A stretch of DNA of 13,010 bases, from positions 1 to 13,010 of the forward strand of contig JAZSQT010000033.1 in assembly GCA_045538075.1 (NCBI GenBank), in the 5' to 3' direction. Under the pieces are notes generated by a model. It was not told the DNA's origin, ran no database searches, and saw only the letters and a program-made list of their open reading frames with translations. Positions within the stretch are counted from its first letter, which is position 1; the number at the start of each line of letters is the position of its first letter. A program made the translations under genes and the position numbers. The stretch comes from JAZSQT01 sp045538075 (lineage in GTDB: Bacteria > Chrysiogenota > Deferribacteres > Deferribacterales > Mucispirillaceae). This document shows positions 7,051-13,010 of this stretch, piece by piece.

Positions 7051-9429
7051 ATGAAGGTAAGCATTAATTGGCTTAAAGATTACATTAATATAGAAGATTT
7101 AAGTATTAAAGAAATTTCAGATAGAATAACTTTAGCTGGTCTTGAAGTTGAGGGAATTGAGATTACAGAAAAAGTTACTGGTGTCGTTACTGCTAAAGTT
7201 TTATCTAAAAATAAACATCCAAATGCAGACAAGTTAAATTTATGTTCTGTTACAGATGGGATTGATACTATGGAAGTAGTATGTGGTGCTCCAAATGTAG
7301 AAGTTGGACAAATAGTTGCTTTAGCAAAATTGGGAGCAAAATTACCAGAAATTACAATTAAACCAGCAAAAATTAGAGGTGTAGAATCTTGTGGAATGCT
7401 TTGTTCTGAAAAAGAACTTGGTATTACAAGTGATCATCAAGGAATAATAGTATTGCCAGAAAATACGCCAATAGGTAGCGATATTAATAAAATATTAGGG
7501 CTTGGAGATACTATTTTAGAGCTTAATGTTACTCCAAATAGACCAGACTGGCTATCTGTAATAGGTGTTGCAAGAGAAATTGGAGCAGTTTTTGAAAGAG
7601 AAATTTGTTTGCCTACTAAGAATTTAAATGAAATTAGTAGTAATACATCTGACAATGTTTTCGTTAACGTTAAAGAAGTTGATAAATGTCCAATTTATAC
7701 TTTGAGAATTATAAAAGGCATTAAAGTTGAACCATCTCCATTATGGATACAAAACCGTCTTAAATCATCTGGTATAAGGGCTATCAATAATGTTGTTGAT
7801 ATTACAAATTATATTTTATTAGAGTATGGTCAACCACTACACGCCTTTGATATTAGAAAAATTAAAAATGGTATTACTGTTCGTAATGCTAATAATGGAG
7901 AAAAAATTACTGCTCTTGATGAAAAAGAGTATGTATTAGATAGTGATATGTTAGTTATTGCAGATGATGAAAAAGCAGTTGCAATAGCTGGTGTTATGGG
8001 TGGAGAATTTTCTGGCATAGAAAATGATACAGATACTGTATTATTAGAATGTGCTTACTTTCAGCCAGAAAGTATTAGAAGAACTTCAAAAAAATTATCT
8101 TTATCCTCAGATTCATCGTATAGATATGAAAGAGGTATAGATTGGGGTAAAACAGAAGAAATTTCTGATTATGCTGCAACTCTTATAGCAGAAATTTGTG
8201 GTGGAGAAGTATATAAATCACGAGTTGGTGGAGTTTTTAAAAAAATAGAAAAAAATACTGTAACATCATCTGTGAAAGGGATAAATAAGCTATTAGGTAC
8301 ATCTATTTCTGATGAAAAAATGATGAATATTCTTAATAAGTTAAGTATCAAAACAAGTATCAATGGCGATAATTTAGTATCAGATATTCCGTCTTTTAGA
8401 GTTGATATTAGCAAGGAAGTAGATATTGCAGAAGAAGTGGCAAGAATTTATGGTTACGATAATATAGAAGCAACTATATCTGTTGTTAAATCAGATTCAG
8501 AATTAATGACGCCACAACAAAAGTATCATAGAGCAGTTAGAGAAAGATTAGAAACACTCGGTTTTAATGAAGTAGTTAATTTTTCTTTTATGTCGCCAGA
8601 TTATTTGACACTTTTTGATAATGAAGAAAAATTTATAAAAATTTTAAATCCAATATCATCTGATATGGCATGGATGAGGTCATTCGTTTTTCCAGCTATA
8701 ATAAAAAACCTTCAAACAAACAAAAATCAAGGTGAAACAGTTATTAGGTTGTTTGAAATTTCATCTTCTTTTGTTTCGCAAGGCGTTGATAAACTTGCTA
8801 TTGAAACTCCTAAACTTGCTTTAGGCGTAATGGGACCTTTTATGCCAGAAAGTTGGATAAAAAGAGTAGATGAAGATACTTTTTATTATTTAAAAGGTGT
8901 ATTAGAGAATATTTTTTCATTTATGCGTTTAAATTGTAGTTATAATCCAATAGAAAATATATCTTTCTTACATCCTAAAAAATCAGCAGAAATTATTTGT
9001 GATAATAAAAAGTTAGGATTTATAGGCTGTATTCACCCTGATATATTAGAAAAATTAGATATTAAACATAATGTTTATATTGCAGAAATTGATTTTTCTA
9101 TGGCTTGTGATTTATCTATAAAAAATCCTTATTCATATAGTAAATTTTCACGTTTTCCGTCTGTAGAAAGAGATTTAGCAGTAATTATACCAAAAGATTT
9201 ATTAGTAGCACCAATTATACAAACTATTAAGGAAGTATCTCAAATAATTAGTGATGTTTCATTATTTGATATTTATGACGGTTCAGGTATTGAAGATGGT
9301 TATAAAAGTGTTGCTTTTAGAGTAACTTTATCCGATATAACAAAAACATTAAGTGAACAAGATATTAGTCCGATAATGGAAAATATATTACAAGTATTAA
9401 ATAATAAATTCTCTGCTAAATTGCGATAG
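7051..9429 (+). CDS. pheT: Phenylalanyl-tRNA synthetase beta subunit
   Basis: The 792-residue beta subunit (E. coli 795), which binds and positions tRNA-Phe and edits mischarged tyrosine. Domain order is complete: N-terminal MKVSINWLKDYI, an EMAP/OB-fold tRNA-binding domain at about 38-150 (KHPNADKLNLCSVTDG, VCGAPN, RGVESCGMLCSEKELG), the B3/B4 editing region at about 200-390 (INNVVDITNYILLEYGQPLHAFD, IAGVMGG, RYERGIDW), B5 at about 400-475 (RVDISKEVDIAEEVARIYGYDNI), the inactive class II core-like domain at about 480-680 (LGFNEVVNFSF, LNPISSDMAWMR) and the C-terminal ferredoxin-fold anticodon-binding domain at about 697-792 (FSRFPSVERDLAVII, SVAFRVTLSD). No frameshift or truncation is visible. 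It follows pheS after 11 nt and its stop is fused to the next gene's ribosome-binding site. Confidence 0.97.
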   Translation: MKVSINWLKDYINIEDLSIKEISDRITLAGLEVEGIEITEKVTGVVTAKVLSKNKHPNADKLNLCSVTDGIDTMEVVCGAPNVEVGQIVALAKLGAKLPEITIKPAKIRGVESCGMLCSEKELGITSDHQGIIVLPENTPIGSDINKILGLGDTILELNVTPNRPDWLSVIGVAREIGAVFEREICLPTKNLNEISSNTSDNVFVNVKEVDKCPIYTLRIIKGIKVEPSPLWIQNRLKSSGIRAINNVVDITNYILLEYGQPLHAFDIRKIKNGITVRNANNGEKITALDEKEYVLDSDMLVIADDEKAVAIAGVMGGEFSGIENDTDTVLLECAYFQPESIRRTSKKLSLSSDSSYRYERGIDWGKTEEISDYAATLIAEICGGEVYKSRVGGVFKKIEKNTVTSSVKGINKLLGTSISDEKMMNILNKLSIKTSINGDNLVSDIPSFRVDISKEVDIAEEVARIYGYDNIEATISVVKSDSELMTPQQKYHRAVRERLETLGFNEVVNFSFMSPDYLTLFDNEEKFIKILNPISSDMAWMRSFVFPAIIKNLQTNKNQGETVIRLFEISSSFVSQGVDKLAIETPKLALGVMGPFMPESWIKRVDEDTFYYLKGVLENIFSFMRLNCSYNPIENISFLHPKKSAEIICDNKKLGFIGCIHPDILEKLDIKHNVYIAEIDFSMACDLSIKNPYSYSKFSRFPSVERDLAVIIPKDLLVAPIIQTIKEVSQIISDVSLFDIYDGSGIEDGYKSVAFRVTLSDITKTLSEQDISPIMENILQVLNNKFSAKLR

Positions 9430-9433
9430 GAGG
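9428..9433 (+). promoter_or_regulatory. Ribosome-binding site of the ankyrin/Sel1 gene, overlapping the pheT stop
   Basis: A perfect AGGAGG begins inside the pheT stop codon (TAG at 9427-9429) and lies 9 nt before the ATG at 9443. It decides the start: an in-frame GTG at 9434 touches the Shine-Dalgarno sequence and cannot be used with it, so the protein begins MAKYLGLK. Confidence 0.7.
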
Positions 9434-9442
9434 GTGTATAAT

Positions 9443-10786
9443 ATGGCTAAGTATTTGGGATTAAAAGTTATATTTGTATTAGTGCTTTTTATATCATTAT
9501 CAAATATTTCTTATGCAAATAGTTATAATAACAATAGATTATTAAGTGCTGCTACAAGAGGCGATACAAATATTGTAAAAGATGCCTTATCAAAAGGTGC
9601 TAATATTGATACAAGGGATAGATTAGGAAATACTGCATTAATCCTTGCTAGTGATGGTGGCTATCAAGAAATAGTTAGATTGCTTTTAGACGAAGGAGCA
9701 GCAGTAAATGCTTTAAATATTTATGGATATACTCCACTTTTATCGGCAGTAACAAATTCTCATAGATATATTGCTTCAATGTTAATTAAGGCTGGAGCAG
9801 ATGCTAAAATACCTAATAAATACGGCACTACTGCTACAATGTATATTAAAGCATTAGGCTTTTTTACTATAGAAGAATATATTAATTTTTCTGCAACACC
9901 TGCAGTAACTACTGTTACAGATAATAGACCCCAAAGACGTGGACAAGCAGGTGGAATACATAATAATGCTTGGAGAGAGAAATTTAATACTTTCGTTTCT
10001 GAAGGTAAATCTAAGCAAGCAGCCGACCATTTAGTAAAATCAGCAGAAAGTGGATATAAAGATGCACAATTTTTGTTAGGAAGTTTGCTTCTTGAATCAG
10101 AAAATAAAAAAGATGCTATTTATTGGCTTAAAAAAGCAGCAGAAAATGCAGATAGTGATATGTTGTATGAAATTGGCAGGTTACTAACATCTGAAGATAC
10201 TAAATACGATATGGAATTTGGTTTAGATTGTATATTAAAATCATCAGAATTAGGTAATGAATTAGCAAAAATTGAGTATGGTAAAATCTTGTTATTAGAA
10301 AATAAACAAAGTGAAGCGTATGCAATTTTTGAATCTACAGCAAGTAATGGAAATCCAGAAGGAGAGTATTATCAAGGTGTTATGCTATATGCTGGTAAAG
10401 GAGTTCCAGAAAATGAAGTAGCTGGAATGGCATTAATTGATAAATCTGCAAAAGCTGGTAACTTACAAGCAAAATTATTTGTTGGTCAAGTTGCATTAGA
10501 GAAATTAATAACACGCATAGCTAACTCTAATGTTACAGATAGAGCTATGTTACACTCAGACTTAATATCAATGGGCATACAACAAGAAAAGATTAATGAT
10601 AATTGCTCTATTTATATACTTCATGATGTTTTTAATGATGCTTCTGGTATAAATAAATTAGAGTTATGTTATCCTGGCGATGGCACTGCAAAAGCTACAT
10701 ATTATTTGACTGCTGCAGCAAATAAAGATATTGCAACGTATTTAAAAAATTTATCTAATGGAACTGCTGAATTTCTTCTACCATAA
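9443..10786 (+). CDS. Exported ankyrin-repeat / Sel1-like-repeat protein
   Basis: A 447-residue protein with a Sec signal peptide (MAKYLGLKVIFVLVLF..., probable cut after S-Y-A at residue 25), so it is likely periplasmic. Three ankyrin repeats follow: about 29-61, 62-94 (LGNTALILASDGGYQEIVRL) and 95-127 (YGYTPLLSAVTNSHRYIASM), with a degenerate fourth to about 150. After a Pro/Arg/Gly-rich linker (about 151-175) come Sel1-like helical repeats at about 195-345, for example SGYKDAQFLLGSLLLESENK and GNPEGEYYQGVMLYAGKG. The tail (about 350-447) has no recognised family and holds Cys388 and Cys409, which could form a disulfide if periplasmic. Both repeat classes are protein-binding scaffolds; the partner is unknown. 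The gene starts 13 nt after pheT and ends 8 nt before the TPR gene, so the three are probably co-transcribed. Confidence 0.85.
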   Translation: MAKYLGLKVIFVLVLFISLSNISYANSYNNNRLLSAATRGDTNIVKDALSKGANIDTRDRLGNTALILASDGGYQEIVRLLLDEGAAVNALNIYGYTPLLSAVTNSHRYIASMLIKAGADAKIPNKYGTTATMYIKALGFFTIEEYINFSATPAVTTVTDNRPQRRGQAGGIHNNAWREKFNTFVSEGKSKQAADHLVKSAESGYKDAQFLLGSLLLESENKKDAIYWLKKAAENADSDMLYEIGRLLTSEDTKYDMEFGLDCILKSSELGNELAKIEYGKILLLENKQSEAYAIFESTASNGNPEGEYYQGVMLYAGKGVPENEVAGMALIDKSAKAGNLQAKLFVGQVALEKLITRIANSNVTDRAMLHSDLISMGIQQEKINDNCSIYILHDVFNDASGINKLELCYPGDGTAKATYYLTAAANKDIATYLKNLSNGTAEFLLP

Positions 10787-10794
10787 GGCAACTG

Positions 10795-12138
10795 ATGAAA
10801 AGAATTTTATTTTTATTTTTAATACTGCCACAAATTGTGTTTGCTCAAGACGTTATTATAAAAACTACTCAAGATGCCTTTGAGTTATATTCTGTCGGTA
10901 ATTATGAAGAAGCTGCACCTATATTTGAAGAAGCAGCATTAATGATGAAAGAAAATGCAAAAGATGATGTTAAGGGTATAATAAAAATTTCTTTATACAC
11001 TGGGTTATCGTATAAAGAAATAGAAGAGTATGATAAAGCTATAAAATGGTTTAAAGAAGCATTAAATCTTGCTTCAGAAGTTGGAGATAAGGAATACTCA
11101 ATAAAAATATTATCAAATATTGCAGATACTCAACGCCTTGATGGTGCATATAATAATGCAGTGAAAAATTATTTAACAGTATTAAAATACGATTATTTAT
11201 CAGAGAAAGAAAAAGCTGCAATTTATTACGGACTTGCTGATTGTTATAGATTAATGGGCGAATATGAAAAAGCCTATGAATCTTGCGAAAAATCTATACC
11301 TTTATCTCAAAAATTTGCAATGGATAAGTTATACCTTTCTTGTTTAATTATTGAGGGCGAAACTTATAGAATAAATGGTAATTACGGCAAATCACTTCAA
11401 AAATTTGGAATTGCTCTTGATACTGGAAGGGCAAGAAATTATTACGATATATCAGTATCTGCATTAAATGGTATAGGACTTGTTTCTGAAAAGCTAAATA
11501 GAATTGATGCAGCAAGAAATTCCTTTGAAGAAGCTCTTATATTATCCTTAAAAAATGAAGATTTTGATAATATTTATTTAATAATAGATAAAATTATATC
11601 TTTTTTGCCAAGTAGTGGCGTATTTGTTGATAGAGGAGATGAATTACTTGAAATAATAAATTCATTAAGCCATATTAAAGATAGTGAATTAAAGTTAGCT
11701 ATATATAAATTAATATCATTATATTATAAATTATCAAATGCTTATGAAAAATTATATATTGTAAGCAATAATATTTATAATGAAGCATTAGAGTTGAATA
11801 ATAATTACGATGCTTATGTCGGTCTATATTATTCTGCATATTCTCTTTATGGGTTGAAAAAATATAATCAAGCAATAGATAAAACAGATGAAGCATTATC
11901 AAGAAAGAAAAATTTATCTGATAAAAAATATATTCATGAAATATATTATATTAGAGCAGAATGTTATTTTGAAGAAAAAGATGTAAAAAATGCAGAAAAA
12001 TTTTACGAAGAAGCTATTAAATTGGCTACAGATAGTAAAGTAAAAGAAAAATATAAAGCAAGACTTAAAGAGATAGTTGATTATAAGTCTGACGATAATG
12101 AAAAAACATTACAAATACTAAATGATGAAATTTTATAA
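10795..12138 (+). CDS. Exported tetratricopeptide-repeat protein
   Basis: A 447-residue protein with a Sec signal peptide (MKRILFLFLILPQIVFA, probable cut after residue 17) and otherwise almost entirely TPR-like helix pairs. Units are visible at about 24-57 (FELYSVGNYEEAAPIFEEA), 63-96 (YKEIEEYDKAIKWFKEAL), 104-137, 142-175 (YRLMGEYEKAYESCEKSI), 180-214 (YRINGNYGKSLQKFGIAL), 220-254, 342-376 (LYGLKKYNQAIDKTDEAL) and 380-414 (CYFEEKDVKNAEKFYEEA). The central part (about 260-340) is more degenerate. No enzymatic domain is present, so it is presumably a periplasmic adaptor; its partner is not evident, although the adjacent exported ankyrin/Sel1 protein is a natural candidate. AAGG precedes the ATG at 10795. 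The end overlaps the convergent mazG gene by 6 bp. Confidence 0.85.
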   Translation: MKRILFLFLILPQIVFAQDVIIKTTQDAFELYSVGNYEEAAPIFEEAALMMKENAKDDVKGIIKISLYTGLSYKEIEEYDKAIKWFKEALNLASEVGDKEYSIKILSNIADTQRLDGAYNNAVKNYLTVLKYDYLSEKEKAAIYYGLADCYRLMGEYEKAYESCEKSIPLSQKFAMDKLYLSCLIIEGETYRINGNYGKSLQKFGIALDTGRARNYYDISVSALNGIGLVSEKLNRIDAARNSFEEALILSLKNEDFDNIYLIIDKIISFLPSSGVFVDRGDELLEIINSLSHIKDSELKLAIYKLISLYYKLSNAYEKLYIVSNNIYNEALELNNNYDAYVGLYYSAYSLYGLKKYNQAIDKTDEALSRKKNLSDKKYIHEIYYIRAECYFEEKDVKNAEKFYEEAIKLATDSKVKEKYKARLKEIVDYKSDDNEKTLQILNDEIL

Positions 12139-12912
12139 GTTACTTTCTTTTGCCTTTTGCCATAGGTTTTCCATTTCTTCTAAAGAAGAATTTTCTATGT
12201 TTTTTCCTTCATCTTTTAATGAATTTTCTATAAACAAAAATCTTCTTTTAAATTTTTGATTACTTTTTCTTAAAGATTCGTCTGCATCAATTTTTAAATG
12301 GTTTGCAATATTTGATAAGACGAATAATACATCGCCTAATTCTTCAGAAATATTTTCAATGTCATTATTATTTATAGCATTTTTTAACTCAGATACTTCT
12401 TCATCTAATTTAAGAAAAATATCATTAATATTCTTCCAATCAAATCCAGTTTTAGCAGCAATTTTTTGTAGTTTTTGAGCCTTATATAAAGACGGTAGAG
12501 AAGATGGAACATTATCAAGAATAGAATTTGGTTGTTTTTTTTCTGATTTTTCTTGTTTTTTTATTTCTTCCCATTTTTTTAATACTTCTTCTTTAGTTTT
12601 TAAGGTTTCTTTTGAAAAAACGTGAGGATGACGGCGAATAAGTTTTTCATTTTGTTCTTTAATAACATCTGAGATATTAAATAATTTTTCTTCACCTGCT
12701 ATTTGAGAATGCATTACTACATGAAGAAGCAAATCGCCAAGTTCTTCTTTAATATTATCAATATCTTTATTATCTAAAGCCTCAAGAAGTTCAAAGGCTT
12801 CTTCTATCATATCTTTTTTCATTGAGTAAAGAGTTTGAGCTTTATCCCAAGGACAACCATCTTTATCTCTCAATTTTGCAACAGTTTTTATAAGTTCATT
12901 GAATTCTGTCAT
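12133..12912 (-). CDS. mazG: Nucleoside triphosphate pyrophosphohydrolase MazG
   Basis: A 259-residue cytosolic enzyme (E. coli MazG 263) that hydrolyses NTPs and dNTPs to the monophosphate and pyrophosphate, helping to clean abnormal nucleotides and affecting the alarmone response. Both tandem MazG domains are present. The first has LRDKDGCPWDKAQT (14-27) and the Mg-binding pairs EEAFE (37-41) and EELGD (56-60). The second has EEVSE (171-175) and EELGD (190-194). The linker between them includes RRHPHVF (93-99) and the KAQKLQKIAAKTGFDW segment (145-160) typical of full-length MazG. All metal ligands of both domains appear intact. The ATG at 12912 is preceded by AAAGGA and by a promoter in the spacer. 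It is convergent with the TPR gene. Confidence 0.95.
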   Translation of the reverse strand: MTEFNELIKTVAKLRDKDGCPWDKAQTLYSMKKDMIEEAFELLEALDNKDIDNIKEELGDLLLHVVMHSQIAGEEKLFNISDVIKEQNEKLIRRHPHVFSKETLKTKEEVLKKWEEIKKQEKSEKKQPNSILDNVPSSLPSLYKAQKLQKIAAKTGFDWKNINDIFLKLDEEVSELKNAINNNDIENISEELGDVLFVLSNIANHLKIDADESLRKSNQKFKRRFLFIENSLKDEGKNIENSSLEEMENLWQKAKESNL

Positions 12913-12955
12913 AAAAATCCTTTAAATTAATTTAATTTAGATTTACACTTTCATT

Positions 12956-12984
12956 ATTATAATATCAAGATGTAATTTTGTTAT
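12956..12984 (-). promoter_or_regulatory. Candidate promoter for mazG
   Basis: On the minus strand, ATAACA (12984-12979, four of six) and a perfect TATAAT (12961-12956) are 17 bp apart. The predicted start near 12949 leaves a leader of about 36 nt ending in AAAGGATTTTT before the ATG at 12912. The -35 is only moderate and the A/T background is high. Confidence 0.45.
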
Positions 12985-13010
12985 ATAAAAATTAAATACC
13001 GGCAAGGGAG

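Noticed and set aside
9434..9442. GTG start giving an MYN extension of the ankyrin/Sel1 protein
   Set aside because: The GTG abuts the AGGAGG Shine-Dalgarno sequence, whereas the ATG at 9443 has ideal spacing and begins a normal signal peptide.
9500..10786. Ankyrin and Sel1 repeats as a sign of a secreted eukaryote-targeting effector or toxin
   Set aside because: The protein has an ordinary Sec signal peptide, no enzymatic or secretion-system signal, and sits in a housekeeping operon; a periplasmic scaffold is simpler.
12133..12912. mazG as part of a mazEF toxin-antitoxin locus
   Set aside because: No MazE- or MazF-like gene is adjacent; the neighbour is a TPR protein on the opposite strand.
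1..13010. CRISPR array, insertion sequence, integrase, tRNA or rRNA
   Set aside because: No spaced direct repeats, terminal inverted repeats, transposase motifs or cloverleaf-like G/C-rich segments were seen; nearly all of the window is accounted for by genes.

Overview
The window comes from an AT-rich diderm (Gram-negative type) bacterium. By eye G+C is about 30% or lower, Arg is mostly AGA, and spacers are almost pure A/T. Evidence for two membranes is an LptF/LptG lipopolysaccharide-export permease, an exported predicted outer-membrane barrel ending in an aromatic beta-signal, and two further proteins with classical signal peptides. PheS and PheT are the ordinary bacterial type, which argues against spirochaetes despite the base composition. 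I cannot name the lineage; an AT-rich host-associated group is only a guess. There is no sign of phage, insertion sequence, CRISPR array, tRNA or rRNA. Coding density is very high and no gene-free stretch exceeds about 170 bases.

Layout: (1) 32-1702, minus strand: a compact three-gene operon of a small helical protein of unknown function, a DUF1820-family protein, and an LptF/LptG permease, linked by a 1-nt gap and a 4-nt ATGA overlap. (2) 1833-3719, minus strand: a single large regulator-like protein with a degenerate cyclic-nucleotide-binding domain, two CBS domains and a DUF294-type nucleotidyltransferase region whose key residues are altered. (3) 3720-3885: a divergent promoter region with a good sigma70-type promoter on each strand. 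(4) 3886-5942, plus strand: a DUF815-type AAA+ ATPase, a 77-residue unrecognised protein with a strong Shine-Dalgarno sequence, and an exported predicted beta-barrel. (5) 6026-12138, plus strand: pheS and pheT, followed with almost no spacing by an exported ankyrin plus Sel1-repeat protein and an exported TPR protein. (6) 12133-12912, minus strand: mazG, meeting the TPR gene tail to tail with a 6-bp overlap.

How the genes relate: pheS/pheT (aminoacylation) and mazG (NTP hydrolysis) are housekeeping. The Lpt permease operon serves envelope biogenesis, and DUF1820 may be tied to it by translational coupling. The two repeat-rich exported proteins look like periplasmic scaffolds expressed with PheRS. 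The least explained parts are the AAA+ / small protein / barrel trio and the degenerate DUF294 protein divergent from it. No complete, clearly new defence or mobile system is visible; these two loci are the best candidates for undescribed biology.
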